Assembly: GCA_025617375.2 (NCBI GenBank)
Contig: JAMYGW020000011.1
Coordinates: forward strand, 620,001 to 684,000
Origin: Acarospora socialis
Lineage: Eukaryota; Ascomycota; Lecanoromycetes; Acarosporales; Acarosporaceae
Direction: 5' to 3'
DNA length: 64,000 nucleotides
The notes under the pieces were generated by a model, which was not told where the DNA came from, made no database searches, and worked only from the letters and a program-made list of their open reading frames with translations. Positions 36,445 through 47,200 of the stretch are shown piece by piece; the stretch's first letter is position 1, and every line of letters starts with the position of its first letter. Made by a program: the position numbers and the translations under genes.

Positions 36445-37369
36445 AAGTGTCAGGATGCTGCTACTCTGTACAATTTGGAATGGTAGGTTGTTTACTCCCT
36501 GGATATCTTAACTCCGTTATACAGCTTATATCCGCTGGACAGCTTATAGCCGCCACCCAAATCCAACCCGAAAGTCCCCATTGTGTATAAGTCCTAAACG
36601 GTATTTCTTTCTCAGTCGTTCCGCTTTTCCGGTCGGAACTCGCAATCCTTGACCTTCGCATGAGAAGTGAGAACCTATCATGGCTGGCAGATTTAGTTTG
36701 AGGCTCTATATCTGAGCACTGGACTTCTACATAACGGAAATTGGGCTGGTTTTGCCTCTCAACAAAATTTCAGTGTATCACGTGCAGGTCATGGTAAGAG
36801 TAAGGGTCATAAGTCATTGGAGAAGTGAATCTTCTCTGTACGTGATGTTGACTTGGAAATTTTAGAGACTAAGAAGATAAGCATTTTCAATGGCTTGTGG
36901 CGCCGCAGAGCATGAGTATTGGCAGAAGCTTGTCTTGTCATACAACATACAGGGTCCTTAATAACCATCGGCTCAGACTGCACACCGGAAAGAACGGCAT
37001 CAAGGAATGATACATATGTGTATGTACAGTTCAGAACAATACCGTACCGTATCGCCGATGAGATAGAGCTAGAATTTAGGTCTCTAAAGCCACGTGAACG
37101 TTGGACTTCTAGCTCATGCCATGCCGGCTGCAACATTACAAACTATGCCCTTGACACTGCATGTCTGAAGCAAGATTCACGCTGTGCTCTTGCACCCCCC
37201 ATTACTGGATCAAACTAACCCATACTGTCTTGCGCACAACCGAGGTGCTATCGATCGTAACAAGCTGCCGAGTCCATAAACCAATACTCTCCTTATCACG
37301 CTCTACCGGAGCACCATTCCTTCAAACAGAGCTCCAACCCGTGAATAAGCCCTTCTTCCCCGAACGACC
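36445..37369. promoter_or_regulatory. Divergent promoter region
   Basis: About 0.9 kb between the MFS transporter (-) and the PEBP-like gene (+). No gene or clear site seen. Confidence 0.45.
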
Positions 37370-37987
37370 ATGGGAATCCCGCAATCCGTCGAGTACGGCC
37401 TCGGCAGGTTGCTCATCAACCAAAAGGGTCGCGATGCGAAGCTCTTCACCAAAGGCCCTGCCTTCGCCAACTTCCCTGAGCCAACGTTCGAGATTGAGTC
37501 TTCAGACTGCGGACTTTCAAACTCGGTCATGAAGCCCCGATACACAGGGATCGGTGAGGATCGCTTTCCCGAACTCAGATGGTCGCCTCCTTCGGCGGAA
37601 GTCAAGGAGTATCTCCCTGTCGTCGAAGATCCTGACGCCCCGCTACCAGTGCCCATCACCCACGGTCTATTCTATCAGATTCCTCCGTCCAAGACTGAGA
37701 TCACGAACAATGATGTTCAACTGCCCCATGTTGCTTCGAAAGACAAGGTGCTGAGGGGTGGATTTAGGCTCGGGCAGAATACCTTGAGATCGGTGTATGG
37801 TGGGCCCAAGCCGGTGCTCGGGCACGGTCCCCACAGATACTTCTATCAGTTGATCGCATTGAAGGAGCCAGTCGATGTTACGAAGCTGAGTGCAACGGCG
37901 ACAAAGAAGGAGTTGTCTGTGGAAATCATGAGCAAGGTGGCCTGTTGGGGGTTATGGATCGGGACTTTTGAGAGAAAGTGGGAATAA
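37370..37987 (+). CDS. PEBP-like protein
   Basis: Single exon, 205 aa. The phosphatidylethanolamine-binding protein fold is shown by EDPDAPLPVPITHGLFYQIP (ligand-pocket DPDxP followed by the P-x-T-H motif) and GHGPHRYFYQLIAL (the second signature, G-x-G-x-H-R-Y). Fungal members range from protease inhibitors to lipid binders. The lead (YGLGRLLINQKGRDAKLF) lacks a clear signal peptide, so it is probably cytosolic. This subgroup, with a TKLSATATKKELSVEIM tail, is widespread in Pezizomycotina and of unknown role. No operon-like partner. Confidence 0.88.
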   Translation: MGIPQSVEYGLGRLLINQKGRDAKLFTKGPAFANFPEPTFEIESSDCGLSNSVMKPRYTGIGEDRFPELRWSPPSAEVKEYLPVVEDPDAPLPVPITHGLFYQIPPSKTEITNNDVQLPHVASKDKVLRGGFRLGQNTLRSVYGGPKPVLGHGPHRYFYQLIALKEPVDVTKLSATATKKELSVEIMSKVACWGLWIGTFERKWE

Positions 37988-38886
37988 TGTATGATCTATA
38001 CCGTGATTGTCTTCGTGCGGCTGAGGCCGAGGGCTTTGGAAGAGGCGACTCGGTCCATTATTGCATATGCATAAACCCTGGAATGACTCTGTCAGCGAAG
38101 TTGACTGATTAATATTATCATCTATTCCATCGTTAGCGAAATGGACGCTTCGCAAGCTCTCAGTGTGCCAGTCTGCTGCGCCCAAACCTCGCTCTCAATT
38201 TCTCCCACCGTTTCCTTCAGATCCTCGAGCAGAACCCCAAGCTTCTGGAGGTCGCGGTTCAGAAGTACCCTAGCGAGCAACCTCGCAGCATTCTCCTCTA
38301 GTTACAGCTGACCTAGCATCATTCCGCTCTTCTGACATACCCAGTGGTCCGTAGATTGTCGCGTTGCGTGTGGGAAGACCCGGACTAGAATGATTACCCG
38401 TCCCAGAATGCATCTGAGAGATTGCATAAGTGAACAAGCCACTTCATAAAGTGGTAGGACTTGCTCCACAACCATGGGAAGGATGACTATGAAATGTCGG
38501 TTTGATCGGCAGTTTTCACAGTCGATGACCGCTTCCCACTGTGTTGCAATACTTTAGTCCCCACTGCTTAGCGCTGTCATCGTTCAACTGAATTGTTCTG
38601 AGAGACGGACCCGCGGTACTCGGAGTCGTCATCCTGTCTTTTGGCTATGGATGACAACGCAGGAAGTGAGTAATCGTAAGCTGAAAGGATCAGTTCCTCT
38701 ACTCTGGGTAAGGTGCATGACGATAACAACATATCATTTGAACATGGTGGGACCCTTGATGATCATAATGGTGAAACAATTTCCACGCCTCATCGCATCA
38801 CATACCTCGATCATCTGATGCTTCTCATGTCCCTTTCGTTTCTAACTCCTTTGTTCGATACGGTAATGCCTTCGGTACCATGATGT
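37988..38886. other. Intergenic region
   Basis: 0.9 kb between the PEBP-like gene and the AflR-type remnant. I tested this stretch for an upstream start exon of the zinc finger and found no ATG frame that joins through a plausible donor. Confidence 0.45.
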
Positions 38887-39887
38887 TTGACGCTCATTGA
38901 TTCTTACCGTAAGTGGCTCCTGTCAACCACGATAGCAACACCGCCGCCTAGCACTCCAGCCAGCGCAAGAGGGTCATGGACGCCTCCTGCATCCAGAAAG
39001 CCGCCTGGCGGAAAGCAACCACAACAGCGATCCACGTGTGATGCTTGCCAGGATGCAAAGATTCGTTGCAGTCACGACAAACCGCGGTGTCGACGCTGCA
39101 CCAGTCAGAACCTGTCCTGCGTCTATAGTGTCTCTCGTCGCCTGGGGCGATCGCGGAGGCTGGAATCCCCGGAGGGTGAGCCAGGCAAAGTCACGGCAGA
39201 GTCAGACACGCCTGGAAAGCTCCAAATCCTTGGAAGATACAAACGTGGTAGCTGCAGCGTCAGTCGTCGTCGTCGTTACAGAGAGACCGGAAACACAGCC
39301 CGCAGCAGTGACAATCATTTCAGCTCATATCAGCCCCCTCCAGACATCAACCATACTAGGCTGGGGTGGTACAGAGACTATAGCGACCAGCGTGAACCCA
39401 CTCGATAATGCCCTTGATTGGCCGGACTCTCTAGATCTCAGCGGCAGTAGCGGCTCGACCATCGAGGTCTATGACGACGGTTTCTTTTTCCCGCCATGTA
39501 TCTCTGTCTTCGAATACAATATCTCCACAGGCTTTCCAGACAATCAGACAACAGCTGCAATGGAAGCACTGTGTGAAGCCGACAAAGCCAGATCCGGTCG
39601 TACACCCAAGACGGCATCAACCGACTCAGAGTTTAACTCCTACCAATGCCGCAGCGTTGATATCTCCTGACCACCCTCGTTTGAAACCTTTCAGTGCGAA
39701 TGCTCAGCGACCTCCGGAGCAGGTCAATTCAGCTTCGATCGCTACCGCTACCTCCAGACTTGATATCTTTGAGCTCAGACCGACCAAAAGTAGCTGCAGC
39801 TGTCAGTGTACCGAGGGTTGTCACGCCGGCGCATCATTGCTGACTGCGCTTCAAGGGTGGGTAATCAATCAAAAGACATGTTTATGA
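38887..39887 (+). pseudogene. AflR-type Zn2Cys6 regulator, probably decayed
   Basis: An intact finger of C-x2-C-x6-C-x6-C-x2-C-x6-C type ([28 protein letters not shown]) is followed by [13 protein letters not shown], the spacing and basic stretch seen in AflR-type regulators of secondary metabolism. The finger frame has no ATG before the finger; it opens with TTG at 38887. Protein-like sequence then continues in a second frame (to 39670: [17 protein letters not shown]) and a third (to 39887: CQCTEGCHAGASLLTALQ), and the usual long C-terminal domain is absent. Introns could join some pieces (for example a GTGAGCC donor near 39178), but I found no model that gives a full gene. No polyketide or peptide synthase gene lies nearby. 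It could still be a multi-exon gene with an unseen first exon. Confidence 0.5.
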
Positions 39888-40363
39888 TGGGATATGACTT
39901 CTTCTAAAGCGCAGGAGTGGAGCTCAACCCCTTCTATCTTAGTATGAAGTATGGGTGATGAAGTTCAACAGTGATGTATGTAAGCTGCCTGCGTTGACAT
40001 TGGAGGATGACTATGGCTCGTGCCGAGCTCGTGCCGAGCTCGTGCCTGGCAGCGGCTTGTTCCACGCTTGGCAAGTATATGTGAATTGATTACCTACTGT
40101 CACATGTTTCATCTGTTCCTGTTACGGCTAGCTAATCAGATTTCGCCGAGAATTGACCACTCAAGATTGTTGGTCAATGGAGGTTAGAAGCGTCTCTGAT
40201 GGTGGCTGTAAAAGAAAAGCACTTCGTCGCTAAGGATTTCTTGTGCGAGTATGTGTGACATAGACGTGAATGTGCACGTCAAGGGTATAAGCACATGTTC
40301 CATACCTCCGCAGCCCAGCAGAGAGGTGCTGGTGTGAGCTGGTCTCCTTGACGTCCCTCCTCG
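39888..40363. other. Intergenic region with 11-bp tandem repeat
   Basis: About 480 bp upstream of MID1. Apart from the repeat at 40016-40046 nothing stands out. Confidence 0.45.
40016..40046. repeat. 11-bp tandem repeat, 2.8 copies
   Basis: gctcgtgccga repeated twice and then nine bases of a third copy, exact throughout. It lies about 320 bp upstream of the MID1 start. Confidence 0.9.
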
Positions 40364-42399
40364 ATGAAGATCTCTAACCTATTACCAACTCAGTCGCCCT
40401 TTACAGCCTCTTTCGCCGCTTCTCTGACCTTCCTAGTCGCATACCTAGCCCTCTTCAGTCCACACCACGCACATGCAATTGAGGCCGACTCGATAATAAA
40501 CAAAGATCACAACCATCCATTACGACCAAACCTACGGATAGAGGGAGAGCAGACTACCAGCTTAGACTGGCAACAGAGTGAAGGATCAAGTGATTACGAG
40601 CCGGAATTTGCGGGTATAAATCGAGGCATCATTGGGAGGGCATCGCCTGAGATTACTGTACTGGGCAACAACGCGGCCAAGCCTAGGAATATCCAACCAG
40701 GAGAGAAGCAATACTGGGTGTTTCCCAATGAAACCTTATGGAGTTCTCTTTCACCAGCACCAAGCGGAGTGCTCTCGCCGGAGGGCTGGAAACGCAACAC
40801 GGCTGAGGATAATGACTCGCGGATACGTACGGGGGTGGAGGAGTGGCATCTACCTCATTTCGACGTACAGAGCACAGCGATGGACAGACGACAAGCTCCA
40901 ATCAACGGGGTGAGAACTTTATATGTTACCTTGAACACCTGCCTCCAGCCATCAACCAATTCTACCAATCCCATAGGAACACCACCACAGCTGCAACTAT
41001 ATATCTCTTTATCGGACAGGAATCAGCGGCCAGGAGGGCCCGACGTAAAGGACTCGGACCAGCGGCAGGTTCCCGTTCAAGGAGGATATGCCAACCTTAC
41101 TGTCAATGCTACGGCCGCGGTCTACATCGGCGTGGCGGCCCCAAACAATACAGATTTCGTTGGCATCTGGAATTATGAGGTAGCTGCTTCTATTGATGCG
41201 CCATATCACTCATACGCATCCGAACATCAAAACCTCTTCTTTGTCGACAGTGACACAGACTCCGCTTTGTTGGTTACAAGTAACATGACACAAGCAAGCT
41301 CTGATGATCCCTTGTATCAGAAATGGATTACTACATCTCCGCCGTTCAGCATGTTTGCACATAGCGAAAACGATTTTGCGATTAAGGGTCTGGAGAATTC
41401 TTACTGTGGGCTAAAGCACAACGCGCAGATTGTAGCCAATAAGAATGGGCAAGATACTGGGCGAGTCGATGTTGGGATGACGACCAGAGGTCCAGGTGGC
41501 AAGCCCAAGGAACAATTCCATATCAAGAGTCTGAACGGCAGCTCTACGTATTATGGATTTCTAGCCATGGATGGTAATTTGACGCACGAGGGCGGAGGTG
41601 TTGTGGGCGGTGGAGGGAAGGTTTGGAAAGCCATGAATTTCTCCACCAAATCTGGTATGTCTTGGTTATTTCTCACGGAAGTCAGTCTAACTAACCTGTT
41701 ACCATAGATGGCAACTGCCAGCTACTTTTCGACCTCCCTTACTGCTCCGAAGTCGCCTATGCGGTTCCCTCCAACCCTAAGACCTACCCGAACATTGAAG
41801 ATTTGAAGAAACTCTACGATGACAACGCAAGGAATCTTTCGCAAAACTTCTCATATTCCCTGCAACAGATCCCATGCGACACTTCAAGCTCAGCGCAGTA
41901 TTCGCTTGCTAGAAACTGTGACGACTGCGCTGCTGCGTACAAGACATGGCTTTGCGCAGTCACCATCCCCCGATGCTACGATTTCTCCTCCAATATGACC
42001 TATCTCCAACCCCGTAACGTCGCCCAAGACTTCATCAACGGTACCTCGCCGTCAGCCTCTTCAGATTTATCCTTCAGTCCCGCGAATCAGAGCACAGTGT
42101 ACATGAACTCATCACGCAATGCTCTCATCGACACGAACATCAAACCCGGTCCCTATAAAGAAGTTCTACCTTGTCAGGATCTGTGCTACACGCTAGTGCA
42201 GAATTGCCCAGCGGCGCTAGGGTTTGCTTGTCCCCTGCGTAACAGGGGTTTGGAGTGGAGTTATGGTGTCAGGGATCCTTCCGGGGCTATCACTTGTAGT
42301 TTTCCAGGCGCGGCATATTTCTTGAGCGACGCAGGAAAAAGGGGCATCAGCGGCGTAGCTTTGATCTTCACGGTCTTTGCTGCTCTCTGGGCGCTATAA
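40364..42399 (+). CDS. MID1: Mid1-type calcium channel subunit
   Basis: Two exons (40364-41654, 41708-42399), 660 aa. Mid1 pairs with Cch1 to make the fungal high-affinity Ca2+ uptake system in the plasma membrane or ER. A signal peptide (about residues 1-38, hydrophobic SFAASLTFLVAYLALF) is followed by a glycosylated extracellular region with many N-x-S/T sites. The C-terminal part is Cys-rich: DGNCQLLFDLPYCSEVAYAVP, ARNCDDCAAAYKTWLCAVTIPRC, PCQDLCYTLVQNCPAALGFACP. This Cys pattern is the Mid1 hallmark. A hydrophobic end (GVALIFTVFAALWAL) could anchor the protein. Length and motif order match filamentous-fungal Mid1. Convergent with SPT4. Confidence 0.93.
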
Positions 42400-42729
42400 A
42401 TCAATACGAGTTAACCTGCAGTCTTACGCTGATCATGGCTGTAACTAGTAGCAGTCACTATACCCGAGCACATGTCCGCTGGCTTCTCTGTTGAGATACA
42501 CGTGTGTAGTTCTTCCGTACAATGTCAAGTGACGAGGTGGGTATGTCCTGCCACCACCGCTCCACCGAACGCCCTTGCCTTATGGCACCGGACGCCTTTC
42601 CCATGCATCCTTCATAAACCTCACTCCGAAGACTGCGCCCACGTATCAGGTATCATCATGTGTTGCGCTTCCATCCCTCCTATCCCGTGTGTCAAACAAC
42701 ATCCCTATGACCACTCCGAAGGTCGAGAC
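42400..42729. other. Intergenic, convergent 3' ends
   Basis: 330 bp between MID1 and SPT4. Nothing recognisable beyond shared 3' UTR space. Confidence 0.5.
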
Positions 42730-43228
42730 TTACGGGATGTACCGCACTCCAGCGTCCTCAACATTCTGCACCACGTCTTCCGGCAGCTACGTGTCCGACA
42801 TCAGCTTGGCTCCCTCACACCCCATCGTTCACCTCCAGAAACCCCAGCTCAAGCCAGGGCCAATCCGTCCACTTACCATCCCCACCACCTTGACCGCATA
42901 CACGCCCGGAACATACCCGTCCAAGCGCTGCCACCGTGCGACCCAGCTCTGCGACGCATCCGCCAGCGTGATAAGCCCCTCGTAGACCTGCGACGTGCAT
43001 TCCTGGATGGCGTCCGGGGCGTTTGCTAGGCGGAGGAAATCTTCGCAGTTGGGACAGCCTTCTTTGAGGAAGCGCTGGATTTTGGGGTGTGTTAGTGGGA
43101 AGCCGGGCTTGGGGAGGGGGTGGAGGGATGGAGGGTGGACTTACGGAGTGGAGCTGGACGATGGAACAGACCATGCAGGCGCGGAGGTTGCGGGCTTGGC
43201 CCGGTGGGACGAAATTGGTGCTGGCCAT
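42730..43228 (-). CDS. SPT4: Transcription elongation factor Spt4
   Basis: Three exons (43228-43145, 43074-42877, 42786-42730), 112 aa. Spt4 forms a dimer with Spt5 that clamps RNA polymerase II and supports elongation. A four-Cys zinc finger is visible: RACMVC (Cys18, Cys21), then GCPNC (Cys35, Cys38), split by the first intron. Then [37 protein letters not shown] and, in the last exon, [18 protein letters not shown], all standard for the family. Small genes like this are easily missed, as no single frame shows the protein. Divergent from PPT1 with a 322-bp gap. Confidence 0.95.
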
Positions 43229-43550
43229 TCTGAGCTGGTTTTTTAGATTGTGGGATATGTAGCCTAGCCACCCGTTAAGTGCACGGAGCCATGATGTGTT
43301 CACACAGAGGTTATTTTTGTCGAGAAAGTTAGAAGTGATGGCAGATCTCAGCCCGAATGCAGTCTAGCTTCATAGATCGGTTCGTCTCGAACTTGATAGA
43401 TTATCTGGAGCAGCAATGCCTTTCTATACTCTCCGTATTGAATGAACAGATATTGTCCTAATAGATAGACACTCGACCCATATTCTACTCTATACGCAAT
43501 TTTTAATCTTACTCTTCGAAATCTAGCACATCAAGAAAACTCGCCGGAAC
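43229..43550. promoter_or_regulatory. Divergent promoter region
   Basis: 322 bp shared by SPT4 (-) and PPT1 (+), AT-richer near 43430-43500. No particular site assigned. Confidence 0.45.
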
Positions 43551-45202
43551 ATGACGGCCGAGGAGACGGCCACTGCGCTGAAGCAGAAGGGCAACAAGGC
43601 ATTCGCAGCGCATGACTGGCCGACAGCAGTAGATTTCTATACTCAGGCAATAGAAGCAAATGACAAAGACCCATCGTTTTACTGCAATCGAGCCCAGGTA
43701 CCCCAAACAGGGCACTTTCCCCTACCTGCAATCCGCTAACCCTATGCTTAGGCCAACATCAAGCTAGAATCCTATGGCTACGCAGTCGCAGACGCTACGA
43801 AAGCTATTGAGTTAGATCCTGAATACGTCAAGGTACGCGACCTTATTACCTCGGGGTGCTTCTTGATCGGAGAACTTAACTCCAGCAATAGGCTTATTAC
43901 CGAAGGGCAACGGCAAACACAGCGATACTACACTCTCGAGAGGCACTTAGGGACTTCAAAACGGTAGTGAAGAAGGAACCAACCAACAAAGATGCGAAGC
44001 TTAAGCTCGCCGAGTGTGAAAAAATCGTACGGCGGATAGAGTTCCTGAAGGCAATTGAGGTTGGAGACCCTCCGTCCGCGTTTGAAGGACTGGATATAGA
44101 TTCGATAGCGGTGGATGCGAACTATGATGGAGTTAAGCTCGAGAAAGAGATGACGCAAGAATTTATAGACGATATGATCACAAGATTTAGGAATGGGAAG
44201 AAGATACACCGGAAATACGTCTTCCAAATCATACAAGCCGTCAGGAACATCGTCTATGATGAGCCTACCATGGTGGAACTGGAGGTTGATCAGGGGAAGA
44301 AATTGACCGTCTGCGGTGATACACATGGCCAGTATTTCGACCTCCTCGAGATCTTCCGATTAAACGGCTTCCCGTCGGCATCACACTACTACCTTTTCAA
44401 CGGCGATTTCGTCGACCGAGGATCTTGGTCTACCGAGATCGCCCTGCTCCTTTACGCATATAAATGGCTACGACCCAATGGCTTTTTCTTGAATCGTGGC
44501 AACCACGAAACGGACGACATGAATCGAGTCTACGGTTTCGAAGGCGAGTGTAAAGCGAAATACAACGAGCGTGTCTTTAAGCTGTTTTCGGAAAGCTTCT
44601 CGGCGCTACCGCTTGCGACACTGATAGGCAAGAAATATCTTACGTTACACGGTGGCTTGTTCTCCGACGACAAGACCTCGCTGGATGACATTCGAATGCT
44701 GAACAGGCACGGTCAAAGGCAGCCTGGACAGCAAGGGTTGATGATGGAGATGCTATGGACCGACCCGCAGCCCACGCCTGGGAGAGGACCGAGCAAGCGG
44801 GGGGTGGGTATGCAATTCGGACCGGACGTCACCAAGAGATTTTGCGAAAAGAACGGGTTGGAGGCGATTATACGAAGTCACGAGGTAAGGATGGAAGGGT
44901 ATGAGGTTGAGCATGACGGACGGTGCATTACAGGTACGGTCGCCTAACTGTCCTTTGCTTTCGACATCGTACTGACGGCACACCAGTCTTCTCCGCACCC
45001 AAATACTGCGACAGTACGGAGAACAAGGGCGCCTATATCAACATTGGCCCAGATCTCAAACTGGAATACCACAAGTTCGACGCTGTACCACATCCTGACA
45101 TCAAGCCTATGGTAAGTCTATCTGCGCATTGACTTGAGTCCTATAGTATTAACCACGTCACAGGCCTACGCCCAAAACTCTCTCATGTCGTCCATGATGT
45201 AA
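43551..45202 (+). CDS. PPT1: Serine/threonine phosphatase T (PP5, Ppt1)
   Basis: Five exons: 43551-43697, 43752-43832, 43892-44933, 44987-45111, 45164-45202; 477 aa. Three TPR units (residues ~5-115: ALKQKGNKAFAAHDW, ANIKLESYGYAVADATKAI, AYYRRATANTAILHSREAL) bind Hsp90; yeast Ppt1 dephosphorylates Hsp90. The catalytic PPP domain follows with CGDTHGQYFDL (near 216), FNGDFVDRGSWS, NRGNHETDDMNRVYGF and ITVFSAPKYCD, holding the two-metal ligands. The linker KYVFQIIQAVRNIV is the PP5-type. The end AYAQNSLMSSMM is the short C-terminal helix. Intron phases agree throughout. Confidence 0.96.
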
Positions 45203-45375
45203 ATCGGCCACACCTCAGAGTTCAGCTCTCGTCACCGCATATTAGAGATGAGGGAAGCAGATCAGTGGCCATTTGGATTCCTCCATCGATCTGGCCCTGG
45301 CAATCATCGTATTGGCGTTATCTCCGGTTGCACCGAGGCGCACCATTGCTCCGCAGACGCTGCTGGAGGCTGTAT

Positions 45376-45402
45376 GTCCGTCCGTCCGTCCGCGCGTCCG
45401 TC
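45376..45402. repeat. GTCC tetranucleotide microsatellite
   Basis: Imperfect run of GTCC units interrupted once by GCGC. Confidence 0.8.
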
Positions 45403-45550
45403 AGTCTAGCTTCTACATGTACAACACCTGTACCCATAAGGTAGAACCACCCGCACAAAGCGAACGACGAACGACGAACCTGAAACCTCCCCTCTCACTA
45501 GTGTTTGTCTGTTCCCCTCCGCGAACCTGGCGCCGTGGATCCCAGCCTGT

Positions 45551-45569
45551 CATCTCATCTCATCTCATC
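45551..45569. repeat. Pentanucleotide microsatellite (CATCT)n
   Basis: Nearly four CATCT units, the reverse complement of the array at 8808-8825. Confidence 0.85.
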
Positions 45570-45618
45570 CCGAATCCTTCCCCCGCGCACAGGTCGCATC
45601 TCGCCCTTCTCGCCTCCT

Positions 45619-46059
45619 TCACTCCCCGAACAAATCCCCCCCATCCCCACCCACCAACCCCCCCAACCACGTCCCCCTCCCCCTAACCCTCCACCCAATA
45701 CCCCCACCTCCACCCACCCACCCACTCACAGCCGCCACCACCGCGCTGCCATCCCCTCGCGGCACCCGCACCCACACCTCCCTGCCCCGCAGATGCAGGA
45801 TGTCGATCGCGATCGCGGTGCCCGTCAGGCCGAGGAATTGCGAGAGTGCGGAGGTCAGGTGGGTGCGTGCTGTTAGGGCGTCGAGAGTGCGGGGGTCGGA
45901 GGTGGTGGCAGCGCCGTGCAGTTCGAGGTGCAGGTAGAGCCAGGGCGGGTGGTGGAGGAGGGTGTGGGTTTTTTCGTGGGCGGCGGTGGTGGTGTGGGGT
46001 TTGCGCTTTTGGTTGGGAGGGCTTGAGGGGTCTTCGGTGGAGGAATTGTGCTTGGTCAT
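45619..46059 (-). CDS. POP8: RNase P/MRP subunit Pop8
   Basis: Single exon, 146 aa from the Met at 46059; a Met nine codons upstream (46086) is possible. Pop8 is a small protein of nuclear RNase P and RNase MRP, needed for tRNA 5' maturation and rRNA processing. The core PPWLYLHLELHGAAT, LDALTARTHLTSALSQFLGL, TGTAIAIDILHLRGREVWVR and DGSAVVAAVSGWV fits the fungal Pop8 pattern (Pop5-like fold). The C-terminal tail is Gly-rich (GGGGGIGWRVRGRGTWLGGL), probably variable. Base composition is very GC-rich, so the overlapping plus-strand frames are shadows. Confidence 0.82.
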   Translation of the reverse strand: MTKHNSSTEDPSSPPNQKRKPHTTTAAHEKTHTLLHHPPWLYLHLELHGAATTSDPRTLDALTARTHLTSALSQFLGLTGTAIAIDILHLRGREVWVRVPRGDGSAVVAAVSGWVGGGGGIGWRVRGRGTWLGGLVGGDGGDLFGE

Positions 46060-47200
46060 GGTGGAGTTGAGTCGTGGACTTTTCATTCATACGGAGTAGG
46101 TGCGTTGCTAATTTGTTAGGTGATGGTGGGGGGTGTGGGGAGAGAAGCGCGCTAAGCGCGAGGTATCAGTATTTAGACGAGATACGAGGGTGATGAGGTA
46201 GAATGACAAGGCATTGAAGATGATTTAGATCTCATGAGTGATATAGAAGTATGAATGTAAGTGAGCTCGACTTCTAGGCACTTGAAGGCTAGGATTGGTG
46301 GTGCTGGGCACAGGTTGGGATGGATTCCCCAGTTTTGTAGGCCAAAAACTGGGGAAAGTCCTCCATTCATTTTCGGAGGATATATACCTCAATAGCACGC
46401 TCAGTCCCCGTCGACAAACCTTGGATGACGTAACGGACATTCACTCAACACCCATCAGCACCGGGTTCAAATCCTCTCGACCAAAATCCGACATTTAACA
46501 TTCAACTTTGGCAGAAAATCGGGGAACCAAGTCCTTCTTAAAGCGGCGATGATGCAGCAAAGCGAAGGTGGATAACTAAGTAGTTTGCTGTTGATGCTTG
46601 GCAAGAGTAGACCCTGTGGTGTAGGCAGGGGTAGGGGCAACAGAAGAAGGCACCCATCGCGGCAAGACAGGTGTATTGGTAGCCAACGCGTGATGGGGAA
46701 GAATAAGTCGCCAGGGCAGATCGTATGCGATACACATAGAGCGAATCGAGTCGAGTTCCTGGGTCGAGGGGAACCGTGTGCGGCGGAGCAAAACCTCGAG
46801 GTTTTCATGGGATTCCCTCATTGGGGATCTGAACTTTTGCTCTTTTTGACGCCGGAAGTTTGGTACTATGTATACATGACAAGTCATGTATAGAGACAAA
46901 ATTGCTCTAAATGGTATAACCACTACGACGATGTCTTGTTCATGACTGTGATGAAGTTCGGTATCCAATTCTGCTGCGATGTTGTAGATATTTGAGTATT
47001 GGTGTCTTGCGCTACGTCCCAGCTCGTGTGGCTTCGGGAGATCTGCAATGAGCCGCACTTAGTTCTGCTTACGTGATAATCTTCCGACTGTAGACTTAGA
47101 GAACCTCTATGACGGACTCTTCGATTACAACGAAGTACCGCATTATCACCCTCGACTTGACTAAGACCTCTCCGAGTTATACTCTGAGTCAACTTTCAAC
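46060..47200. promoter_or_regulatory. Divergent intergenic region
   Basis: 1.1 kb between POP8 (-) and ESS2 (+). It holds the 9-mer TACGGAGTA (46090-46098), the 12-bp stem hairpin at 46325-46356, and a TGAGTCA box 10 bp before the ESS2 ATG (47185-47191). A minus-strand frame of 160 codons (46576-47058) is partly protein-like but unrecognised. Confidence 0.5.
46325..46356. repeat. Perfect 12-bp stem, 8-nt loop hairpin
   Basis: Arms 46325-46336 (ttccccagtttt) and 46345-46356 are exact reverse complements around an 8-nt loop. It could form in DNA or RNA. No neighbouring feature explains it. Confidence 0.85.

Larger units (their letters stand above)
45203..45618. other. Intergenic, convergent 3' ends
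   Basis: 416 bp between PPT1 and POP8. It contains a (GTCC)n-type microsatellite (45376-45402) and a (CATCT)n tract (45551-45569). Confidence 0.6.

Noticed and set aside
45273-45876. Plus-strand frames over POP8 and its 3' flank
   Set aside because: Pro/His-rich shadows of a GC-rich minus-strand gene and of microsatellites.
46440-46500. GGTTCAAATCC, resembling a tRNA B box
   Set aside because: The flanking bases do not pair as a T arm, and no A box or acceptor stem is present upstream.
46576-47058. Open frame of 160 codons (-)
   Set aside because: The last 80 residues look partly protein-like, but no family, start context or splice pattern supports a gene. Left undecided.
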